Source: JBBRNH01 sp038247465 (GTDB lineage Bacteria > Bacteroidota > Bacteroidia > Cytophagales > Spirosomataceae). From it: a stretch of DNA of 10,818 bases. The notes under the pieces were generated by a model. It was not told the DNA's origin, did no database searches, and saw only the letters and a program-made list of their open reading frames with translations. Position 1 is the stretch's first letter, and every line of letters starts with the position of its first letter. Shown here piece by piece: positions 1 through 6,116 of this stretch. A program made the position numbers and the translations under genes. The DNA lies in contig JBBRUV010000155.1 of the NCBI GenBank assembly GCA_038247465.1, forward strand, positions 1 to 10,818. The letters are read 5' to 3'.

Positions 1-401
1 AAATATAAATTGGCGGGATTTTGTTGCGCTTTAAAGTCTATTTTAAATCGCCAACGTGTCCCTTTGTAATATGGCACATCGAGCGATAAAATAATTTCTC
101 TTGCGTTTGAAGTGTAGTATGCAGCATTGGCTTTAAGTTTCATTAGATAAGGCGTATAAGCGAAAAATGGATTTTCACGTTTGCCATTCCAATAAACATT
201 CGTTCTTACACCAAACCCAAAACCTGTTACCGGGTCAGAAGAAAAGTCTGGAATACCAGTTATAAAAGTTCCTTCTTTCTTTTTTGCTAAGTCTGCATCT
301 GACATTCGTTTGGATTGTATAAACGAAATTGTATCTGCCGTTTGAGCAAAAATGTTTGTTGTTACAATCGTCGTAATAAGTAATAATAAAATTTTGTTCA
401 T
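1..401 (-). CDS. Outer-membrane beta-barrel (Omp85/BamA-like) protein, N-terminal part
   Basis: An open frame of 133 codons without a stop runs from an ATG at 401-399 off the left edge, so the C-terminus is missing. The N-terminus (MNKILLLLITTIVTTNIFAQ) is a typical signal peptide, with probable cleavage after IFA at about residue 19. The mature part starts with a charged stretch (MSDADLAKKKEGTF), then GIPDFSSDPVTGFGFGVRTN and alternating aromatic strands such as NPFFAYTPYLMKLKANAAYY. The 'TGIP...DP..GFG.G.R' pattern with short amphipathic strands resembles Bacteroidota BamA/TamA-like surface-antigen proteins with a DUF5982-type start; this is recognised from memory, not searched. By inference it sits in the outer membrane; substrate and role are unknown. 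The gene is AT-rich (about 35% GC by hand count over the first 120 bases, with many TTA, ATT and AAA codons), unlike the GC-richer genes to its right, which suggests acquisition. An attC-like hairpin lies 44 bp upstream of the start. Confidence 0.7.
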   Translation of the reverse strand, partial: MNKILLLLITTIVTTNIFAQTADTISFIQSKRMSDADLAKKKEGTFITGIPDFSSDPVTGFGFGVRTNVYWNGKRENPFFAYTPYLMKLKANAAYYTSNAREIILSLDVPYYKGTRWRFKIDFKAQQNPANLY

Positions 402-444
402 TTTCTGTTATTGATTATTCTAATGTGTGTCGTCACAGCATTGG

Positions 445-515
445 ACATAACGTCCGTCGGCTTGACGCAGTTTGTGAGCGTAGCGAAACAAATTGCGTCA
501 AACCTACAGTTAGAC
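445..515 (-). repeat. attC-like imperfect hairpin upstream of the AT-rich gene
   Basis: A 71-bp imperfect inverted repeat. Read on the minus strand it begins with GTCTAAC, an exact match to the RYYYAAC box of integron attC sites, and ends with GTTATGT, one mismatch from GTTRRRY. Between these boxes an 8-bp perfect stem (TTGACGCA at 462-469 with TGCGTCAA at 494-501) is extended outward by an interrupted stem (456-460 with 503-507). A partly paired inner loop (TTTGT with ACAAA) lies within. Read in the gene's direction, the site would be the recombination site of the preceding cassette, with the next cassette's gene starting 44 bp later. No integrase is visible. It could instead be a generic Bacteroidota intergenic hairpin repeat of unknown origin. 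Confidence 0.35.
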
Positions 516-516
516 G

Positions 517-540
517 AAGTACCGTTCGCAGGCGGTACTT
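517..540. repeat. Perfect 8-bp hairpin next to the attC-like site
   Basis: AAGTACCG (517-524) and CGGTACTT (533-540) pair perfectly around the 8-base loop TTCGCAGG. No T-tract follows on either strand, so it is unlikely to be an intrinsic terminator. It begins one base after the GTTAGAC box of the attC-like element and may belong to the same unit. Confidence 0.45.
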
Positions 541-603
541 GACAATCGGACCACCGATGCGGTTGAGGTCCAGTGAGAAAAGTCCAGTCCCTGGTAAAAT
601 TAT

Positions 604-634
604 GGCGTAAATGGCCGATTTACGCCGTTGTTTT
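604..634 (+). terminator. Terminator-like hairpin in the non-coding region
   Basis: GGCGTAAAT (605-613 region) pairs with ATTTACGCC (618-626) as a 9-bp stem over a short GGCCG-type loop. It is followed by GTTGTTTT (627-634). The T-tract is imperfect and no plus-strand gene ends just before it, so it may be a remnant or simply a stable hairpin. On the minus strand the stem is followed by ATAATTTTA, which is weaker still. Confidence 0.35.
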
Positions 635-706
635 CCGGGATTCGCTAACGCCTAAGATGGCCTAAGCTACTGACAAACTTGACTTTATGGTCAATTTTCC
701 GTAACT

Positions 707-780
707 TCAGCAAGCTTTTTTGAGCGATTATCTTTGAAAGGACTGCCTTTCAGCAAATCCCATTCGCAAAAGCTTGTTGA
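707..780. repeat. 13-bp inverted repeat enclosing a small hairpin
   Basis: TCAGCAAGCTTTT (707-719) and AAAAGCTTGTTGA (768-780) are inverted copies matching at 12 of 13 bases, separated by 48 bp. A perfect 6-bp hairpin, GAAAGG-ACTG-CCTTTC (736-751), sits between them. The layout could be a folded RNA, a tiny non-coding mobile element or the remnant of insertion-sequence ends. I see no flanking target-site duplication and no transposase remnant. Confidence 0.4.
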
Positions 781-1003
781 ATACGACCTTCTATCGGTGT
801 TCAGGCCATCTCTACCGCACTCAAGGCTGGACTTTTCGGGATCTCAATTTCGCCCTAACTACTGCATATACGAAAGTTTTGTCGTAGATTCCGTATTTAT
901 TTGCACTTTACCAATAATTAATTGTACTATTAGTGTCGTACTTTTTGTATTGTTGTGCTTTACCCTTACTCTGCGCAAACATACTCATTTGCTCTACAAC
1001 ACC

Positions 1004-1058
1004 AAAAGCCCAACGGCTTTGCCCCATTTCATACTGGGAGCAAGGCCGTTGGGCTTTT
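1004..1058. terminator. Strong bidirectional terminator after the SusD-like gene
   Basis: AAAAGCCCAACGG (1004-1016) pairs perfectly over 13 bp with CCGTTGGGCTTTT (1046-1058). Further partial pairing of CTTTGC with GCAAGG occurs inside. The A and T ends of the stem supply a U-tract in either direction. It lies 24 bp past the stop of the minus-strand SusD-like gene and so ends the susC-susD transcript. Confidence 0.85.
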
Positions 1059-1082
1059 AGGAAATACGCTTATTCTCTCAAA

Positions 1083-2759
1083 TCAATACCCCGGATTCTG
1101 CACCAGATACCCCAGCAAATTCGAGGCTCCGTCAATGGCGGTTTGCGGAATTGGGAAGATGCGCTTTTGTGGGTTGTTATCGGTTTTCTCCGTCCAGATG
1201 CCTTCATACTTACCAAACCGAATCATATCTGTCCGGCGCACAAGTTCCCAATACAGCTCAAAACCACGCTCGCGGAAGAGCAAATCCAGAGTCATGCTCG
1301 TTAGGGCGGGCGGGGGCGTACCAACCGCCGTGCGCGAAGCCCGAACGGTGTTTACATCGGCAAGCGCACTGGCTGCGTCATTGCTCTTACGAAGTTTGGC
1401 TTCGGCCCGCATCAGATACACATCGGCTAAGCGCACAATCGAAATATCAGCATCGCCGAGGTTACGGCCACTGGCCGATTTCCTACTGAATTCATACTTC
1501 AATACCCGATAACCCGTGTTGTAATCGCTGCCGGCAACGGTGTAGTTTACCTGCTCGGTGAAGTTCACGGGCAACGTTGGACGGTTGCGCGTTACGTTGA
1601 AAAGCCGACCAATTTTATAGTTGGTGCCGCACCGAACAAACGCGCCGTTTACCCGAATCAGACCGAATTGCTGACCGCGCAAAATACCCCGGTTCATGTT
1701 TATAGCCGCTTCGGGCAGGCACGAATCTGCCGGAATGGTTGTGTTTTGCCGAAAAAAACGGGGGTCAGCCGCAGCCGGGTCGGTGGTGCCGTTGGCCGCA
1801 GTCCAGGTACGGTAAAAATCAGGAGTAATAGCCGGGCCGTCGGTGCCATTGGCTAACGGGAAAGCGGGCAACGGAAACTGATCGCCCGACAGCGAAAAGT
1901 ACGCCAGCCGGTTGTGGCCGTTAAATTCAGCACGCTGGTCAACGGCAAAAATCAACTCTTTGTTGGTGTTGTTATCCGAGTTGAAAATCGAGAAATAATC
2001 CCGCGACAACTGATACTGCCCCGAATTGATAATCTTATCGCAATACTCCACGGCCTTGTCCATGTCTTCGGGTTTGACCGTAAACTGTGTGGCGTAGCGA
2101 TCCCGATACACCGCTGAGTTCAGGTGCAGCCGGGCCAGCAATCCCCAAACGGCTCCTTTCGTCAGGCGACCAGGGCCAACGGTGGTGAGCAGGTTGGGTT
2201 CGGCGGCCAGAAACTCGGCTTTGATGTATTCCAAGGCTTTTTCGCCCCGCAGCACCTCCGAAACCGCCTGCGGGTCATCTTTCAAAAACGACACGCCAAA
2301 CAGGTCGAGCAGTACCATGTTGTAATAGGCCCGCATTCCCCGCGCTTCGGCGATGTAGGTTTTCACGTTTCCGTCCTTGATGTTTGGCAGTGTGTTGAGG
2401 GCCGTAACCGAGCGTGAAATCTCCTGATTCAGCAACAGCCACGTATTGCGGATGTTGGGGTCGGTGCTGGCGTGGGTGTGCTGGTGCATCCCGACATAAA
2501 TGCCGTTGTCGCCCCAATCGGTACCACCGCGATACGGCAAAATAGCCTCGTCGGTCGAAATTTCTTGAAGCGTGAAATAGGTCGTGTGCGTAAAAATATC
2601 TACCAGCCGGGCATACACCGGCGCAATGCTTCCGTCGGCGGCCTGTTTTTCGGTCAGGCCCGCTGCCGAGGCTTCGTCAAGTACGTTTTCGGTCAGATCG
2701 GAACAACCCGCAATCAGGAGGCTGAACAGGGTCAGCGAAAGGATGAGTATCTTTTTCAT
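1083..2759 (-). CDS. RagB/SusD family nutrient-binding outer membrane lipoprotein
   Basis: A 558-aa surface lipoprotein that caps the TonB-dependent SusC-type barrel and binds the substrate before import. The N-terminus MKKILILSLTLFSLLIAGC is a lipoprotein signal with lipobox LIAGC, making Cys19 the lipidated residue. The following SDLTEN is acidic, as in Bacteroidota surface-export signals. The body has SusD-type TPR-like helices and a family-typical C-terminus: RERGFELYWELVRR then TDMIRFG (about 496-516), FPIP (about 535) and the terminal QNPGY. Length is normal for the family. It starts 38 bp after the SusC-like stop, so the two genes are clearly one operon. That gap contains a short GGGG/CCCC hairpin that might tune translation. 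A strong terminator follows. The ligand cannot be told from sequence, and no glycoside hydrolase, sulfatase or sensor gene is adjacent. Confidence 0.95.
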   Translation of the reverse strand: MKKILILSLTLFSLLIAGCSDLTENVLDEASAAGLTEKQAADGSIAPVYARLVDIFTHTTYFTLQEISTDEAILPYRGGTDWGDNGIYVGMHQHTHASTDPNIRNTWLLLNQEISRSVTALNTLPNIKDGNVKTYIAEARGMRAYYNMVLLDLFGVSFLKDDPQAVSEVLRGEKALEYIKAEFLAAEPNLLTTVGPGRLTKGAVWGLLARLHLNSAVYRDRYATQFTVKPEDMDKAVEYCDKIINSGQYQLSRDYFSIFNSDNNTNKELIFAVDQRAEFNGHNRLAYFSLSGDQFPLPAFPLANGTDGPAITPDFYRTWTAANGTTDPAAADPRFFRQNTTIPADSCLPEAAINMNRGILRGQQFGLIRVNGAFVRCGTNYKIGRLFNVTRNRPTLPVNFTEQVNYTVAGSDYNTGYRVLKYEFSRKSASGRNLGDADISIVRLADVYLMRAEAKLRKSNDAASALADVNTVRASRTAVGTPPPALTSMTLDLLFRERGFELYWELVRRTDMIRFGKYEGIWTEKTDNNPQKRIFPIPQTAIDGASNLLGYLVQNPGY

Positions 2760-2797
2760 GATGTCAAAAGTCCCCTGTTTAGGGGGAATGGGGGTAT

Positions 2798-5700
2798 TTA
2801 AAAGGTCAGATTGAGGCCAAAAACAAACGAACGTGCTTTTGGATAACTCAGTAAATCAATGCCATACGAAGAAATACCGTTTACTGTCCGGTCGGTGTTT
2901 ACCTCCGGGTCGTAGCCGTTGTATTTCGTGATTACGAACAGATTCTGGCCCGTTGCCGAGACCCGGATGCCCTTCACCCAGCGATTGATACCCAGCCGTT
3001 GCACATCAACAGTGTACCCCAACGTGAGGTTATTGAGCCTGAAAAACGCCCCGTCTTTTAGGAAGCGGGTCGAAACCGGGGCCGCGTTGTTGATCGATTC
3101 CGTTGGTTCGCCGATGGCTTCCGATGGGCCGTTTAAGCCTTTCACCAACCGCGCCTTGTAGAAATAAGCGTTGGCCGTGTTGTCATAAAGTTTGTTGCCC
3201 GACACACCGTTGAAATTTGCCACTAAGTCAAAGCCTTTGTAGCCCGTACTGGCGTTCACGTTAAACTGCCGCGTTGGTAGCGCACTGCCAGCGGCAATGC
3301 GGTCTTTGTCGGTGCCGCCCACGCCATCGCCGTTGAGGTCGCTGTATTTGCTCACGCCTTTTTCGTCAATACCAATGTACTCGCGCAGGAAAAACGTGCC
3401 AATCGGCTGCCCATTCACGTACCCGTTGACGGTGGCCGAGGTCAAACCCGGCCCTGATGCCGACCCTGACGTGATGACCGAATACGGCGAGTTTTCGACC
3501 CTATTTTTGATGAACGTGACATTCCCACCCACATCAAACCGGAACCCACGCTGATTCACATACCGATAGTTGAGGTCAAACTCAACACCCTGATTGGTGA
3601 TGGTCATGTCAGGTACGTTTGTCCAGTAAGTTGCTGCGGGCTGAATCGGGTCGGCAGGAATCACTTCAAGCAGGATTTTGCCCGACACTTTGCGGAAATA
3701 ATCAACCGTACCCGTCAAGGCTCCGTTAAAGAGGCCAAAATCAAGACCGAAGTCGGTTTGGGTCGAAACTTCCCACTGAATATCGGGGTTTGCGAGCCGC
3801 GTGTAGGTCGTGCCAGCCGGATAAACCGTTGAGTTATCGAGCGGGTAACTCGTTGCTGCCGAAACGCTTGAGGTAAACAATGCCTGGGTGATTTTCGACG
3901 GAATTTCCTGGTTACCAGTTTGGCCCCAGCCCGCCCGTAGTTTCTGGTCAGAGAATGGCCCGGCTTGCAGAAACGACTCTTCAGACAGCCGCCAGCCCGC
4001 CGAAAACGACGGGAATACCCCGTATTTGTTGTTGGCTCCGAACTTGCTCGACCCGTCGGCCCGCACCGTTGCTGTGAGCAAATACCGGTTGTTGAACTGG
4101 TAATTGGCCCGCCCGAAAAACGATTGCAGCTCGTTTTCGATAGCAAATCCGCCGGGACGGTTGTTTGCCAGCGTGAGGTCTTGCCCTAAGCCGGGGTTGT
4201 TGGCCGGTTCAATCGGCGAAATCGGGAATCGGTTGATGTTCCAGTTGCGGCCCGTCAGCGAAAACGTCTGGTACGAATGGCCCGCCAGCAACGTCAGGTT
4301 GTGGTTTTTCAGGCCCAGGGCGTAGGTGAAATAGTTTTCGATCAGTACGTTACGGTTGGTGCCGTATGTGGCATCGAGCCGCCCCTCCTGCAGTGGCACC
4401 GCATTGGCAAACGATTGTTGATCGCGGGTAGAACCCGCATAATCAACGCCCAGATTCAGTTTGTAAGTCAGGGCTTTGGTGATTTTGAGCGAGGGCGACA
4501 CGCTGGCAACTACCCGGTTAATGGTCGTTACGTCTTTGTTCAGGTCGAGCGTAATCAACGGGTTCGTCACGCCCTGATACCGGGCTGCCACACCATTGGC
4601 ATCGCGGGCGGGGTAGGTCGGGTTGGCCGAAATCGCCGAGCCAATAATGCTGCCAATCGGCGGGCGCTCGTTTATGGTTTGCGAAGCCGTCAGCGTTACA
4701 TCCAGCATAAGCCGGTCTTCCAGGAACTTCTGCGAGGCATTGAACCGACCCGTATATCGTTTCAGATTGCTATTTTTCAGGATACCGTCCTGATTCTGAA
4801 CGCCTACCGAGCCGTAATACGTCAGGCGGTCGGCCCCGCCACTGAACGACAGGTTGTAATCCTGGGTGGTGGCCTGACGGCTGATTTCTTTTTGCCAGTC
4901 GGTGTTGGCTTTTTGATCATCTAAAAGCCCGCCAACGGCCACTACCTGTTTGCGGTATTCGTCGGCCGAGAAAAGGGCCAGCGGACGCGCCAATTGCGAG
5001 GTACCGATGTTGGCCGAAAGCGTCAGGTTTCCCGCGCCGGCCTTGCCTTTTTTGGTTGTAATCAGAATCACGCCGTTGGCTCCGCGTGCGCCATAGATAG
5101 CGGTGGCCGAGGCATCTTTCAGTACGTCAATGGCTTCGATGTCCTGCGGATTCAGGAAGTTAAGCGGGTTGGTGGCACCGCCCGTGCTGGAGTTGTCGAG
5201 CGGAATTCCGTCGAGCACAAACAACGGCGTACTACCCGTTCTGACGCCACCCGGCCCCCGAACGGTGATGCTCTGCCGACCGCCCGGCTCACCACTGGCC
5301 GACGTTACATTCACACCCGCTACTTTACCCTGCAACAGTTGTTCCGGCGAGTTGATAATGCCCCGGTTGAAGTCAGTACTTTTCAGGGTCTTGATAGAAC
5401 CCGTTGCGTCCTTTTTGGTAGTTGTGCCGTAACCGATAACCACCACCTGCGCCAGTTCAGAAGCCAACCCGTCGAGTGCGATGTTAATAGTGGTGCGATT
5501 TCCGACGGTCACTTCTTTCGAGACGAATCCGATAAATCCGAACACTAAAACGGTGTTGGCCGGTCCGTCGCCACGGTCAGAAACCGAAATTCGGTATTCA
5601 CCTTTGGCATCGGTGGTCGTGCCTTTTTGGGTGCCTTTCACCAGTACCGTGCAACCGGCAAGGGCTTCGTTGGTGGCAAGATCGGTCACGCGACCGCTAA

Positions 5701-5848
5701 CGATAATGTCAGCTTTCTGACTGACAGCCAACGGGTTGCTTTTTCCTTGCACGCCCGATGCGAACATGACGAAAAGCAACAAACAGAGATGAGACACCCA
5801 CCGCGAGAGCGAAACAGGCGGGGAAATAAAACAGGAGACGTAGGTCAT
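2798..5848 (-). CDS. SusC/RagA family TonB-linked outer membrane protein
   Basis: A 1016-aa TonB-dependent transporter importing an unknown nutrient (oligosaccharide, peptide or other) into the periplasm, working with the SusD-like lipoprotein encoded next. The sequence shows, in order: a signal peptide (hydrophobic SHLCLLLFVMFASGVQG, about 19-35); a carboxypeptidase-regulatory-like domain (about 48-126, VSGRVTD then FGFIGFVSKEVTV); a TonB-box-like segment (AQVVVIGYG, about 133-141); a plug (about 145-268, with LLQGKVAGVNV, SITVRG, PLFVLDGIP and IYGARGANGVILITTKKG); then a 22-strand-type barrel ending in FGLNLTF with a terminal Phe. The ATG at 5848 is chosen. The frame stays open to 5956, but that extension would precede the signal peptide with a polar N-terminus and overlap the candidate promoter at 5897-5924. 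Expression is probably activator-dependent through the phased TAACA boxes upstream. No ECF sigma/anti-sigma or hybrid sensor gene is adjacent. Confidence 0.94.
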   Translation of the reverse strand: MTYVSCFISPPVSLSRWVSHLCLLLFVMFASGVQGKSNPLAVSQKADIIVSGRVTDLATNEALAGCTVLVKGTQKGTTTDAKGEYRISVSDRGDGPANTVLVFGFIGFVSKEVTVGNRTTINIALDGLASELAQVVVIGYGTTTKKDATGSIKTLKSTDFNRGIINSPEQLLQGKVAGVNVTSASGEPGGRQSITVRGPGGVRTGSTPLFVLDGIPLDNSSTGGATNPLNFLNPQDIEAIDVLKDASATAIYGARGANGVILITTKKGKAGAGNLTLSANIGTSQLARPLALFSADEYRKQVVAVGGLLDDQKANTDWQKEISRQATTQDYNLSFSGGADRLTYYGSVGVQNQDGILKNSNLKRYTGRFNASQKFLEDRLMLDVTLTASQTINERPPIGSIIGSAISANPTYPARDANGVAARYQGVTNPLITLDLNKDVTTINRVVASVSPSLKITKALTYKLNLGVDYAGSTRDQQSFANAVPLQEGRLDATYGTNRNVLIENYFTYALGLKNHNLTLLAGHSYQTFSLTGRNWNINRFPISPIEPANNPGLGQDLTLANNRPGGFAIENELQSFFGRANYQFNNRYLLTATVRADGSSKFGANNKYGVFPSFSAGWRLSEESFLQAGPFSDQKLRAGWGQTGNQEIPSKITQALFTSSVSAATSYPLDNSTVYPAGTTYTRLANPDIQWEVSTQTDFGLDFGLFNGALTGTVDYFRKVSGKILLEVIPADPIQPAATYWTNVPDMTITNQGVEFDLNYRYVNQRGFRFDVGGNVTFIKNRVENSPYSVITSGSASGPGLTSATVNGYVNGQPIGTFFLREYIGIDEKGVSKYSDLNGDGVGGTDKDRIAAGSALPTRQFNVNASTGYKGFDLVANFNGVSGNKLYDNTANAYFYKARLVKGLNGPSEAIGEPTESINNAAPVSTRFLKDGAFFRLNNLTLGYTVDVQRLGINRWVKGIRVSATGQNLFVITKYNGYDPEVNTDRTVNGISSYGIDLLSYPKARSFVFGLNLTF

Positions 5849-5896
5849 AACAAGGTATTTTTTGACCCCGCAAAGTTCCGGTAACACCCCATTGAA

Positions 5897-5924
5897 CAAA
5901 CTTGCAATCGCTGATTTAACCCAA
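5897..5924 (-). promoter_or_regulatory. Candidate Bacteroidota promoter for the SusC-SusD operon
   Basis: On the minus strand TTG (5924-5922) is followed after 17 bases by CAAGTTTG (5904-5897). This is one base off the Bacteroidota -7 consensus TAnnTTTG, with acceptable -33/-7 spacing. It would give a leader of roughly 40 nt before the ATG at 5848. No purine-rich ribosome site is visible, as is usual in this phylum. Confidence 0.4.
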
Positions 5925-5967
5925 TGATAACACGGCCTGCGCCGGTCGAAACACACTTTCCCGCGTA

Positions 5968-5994
5968 TGTTAGATTCGTGTTAGGCGCGTGTTA
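5968..5994 (-). promoter_or_regulatory. Three TAACA boxes phased at 11 bp, candidate operator
   Basis: On the minus strand TAACA occurs three times at exact 11-bp steps (plus-strand positions 5990-5994, 5979-5983, 5968-5972). The first two copies are TAACAC followed by GCGCC and GAATC; the third is TAACAT. A 10-bp palindrome, GTTAATTAAC (5991-6000), overlaps the first box. The array lies 44-70 bp upstream of the candidate -33 element of the SusC-like gene. Direct repeats at about 11 bp are the classic footprint of OmpR/PhoB-type response regulators binding head-to-tail, so an activator site is plausible. The regulator is unknown. Confidence 0.45.
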
Positions 5995-6028
5995 ATTAAC
6001 GAACAATCAGACTGCCTGTTCCATAAAA

Positions 6029-6066
6029 AATCCCAAATTTTCTTGGTGAAAAGAAAATTTGGGATT
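6029..6066 (-). terminator. Intrinsic terminator of the sulfite/nitrite reductase gene
   Basis: AATCCCAAATTTTCTT (6029-6044) and AAGAAAATTTGGGATT (6051-6066) form a perfect 16-bp stem with a 6-base loop. On the minus strand the stem ends in GGGATT followed by more T residues (TTTTA). It lies 50 bp past the reductase stop and insulates the SusC promoter region from read-through. The stem is AT-rich except for its GGG/CCC block. Confidence 0.85.
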
Positions 6067-6116
6067 AAGCAAATGTTAATAAATTGATGACTTAAACTTG
6101 ATAATTGATAACTGAA

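Larger units (their letters stand above)
402..1003. other. Non-coding region rich in inverted repeats
   Basis: I find no convincing gene in these 600 bases. Open frames here are short, begin at weak or alternative starts, overlap hairpins or terminators, and resemble no family I know. The stretch holds the attC-like hairpin (445-515), a hairpin at 517-540, a duplicated GTCCAGT (568-574 and 582-588), a terminator-like hairpin (604-626), a small TTGAC/GTCAA hairpin (679-695) and a spaced 13-bp inverted repeat (707-780). About 850-1000 is AT-rich with nothing recognisable. The mixture suggests a junction of acquired or decayed mobile DNA, which is an inference. Confidence 0.5.

Noticed and set aside
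425..610. Small plus-strand frame of 61 codons
   Set aside because: It is Arg-rich translation of two hairpins (445-515 and 517-540) and is better explained as structured non-coding sequence.
402..1003. CRISPR array or complete insertion sequence
   Set aside because: The repeats are inverted pairs rather than regularly spaced direct repeats, and no transposase frame or remnant is recognisable.
734..1060. Plus-strand open frame of about 108 codons
   Set aside because: It starts at a TTG, ends inside the bidirectional terminator at 1004-1058, has an unordered composition and resembles no family.
955..1512. Plus-strand open frame of 185 codons
   Set aside because: It runs through the terminator and then antisense to the conserved C-terminus of the SusD-like gene.
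4277..4924. Plus-strand open frame of 215 codons opposite the SusC-like gene
   Set aside because: It is antisense to a well-supported barrel-coding region and its sequence has no recognisable fold; long antisense frames are common in GC-rich genes.
5849..5956. N-terminal extension of the SusC-like protein to a start at 5956
   Set aside because: The extra 36 residues would put a polar, cysteine-rich stretch before the signal peptide, and the candidate promoter lies inside this segment.
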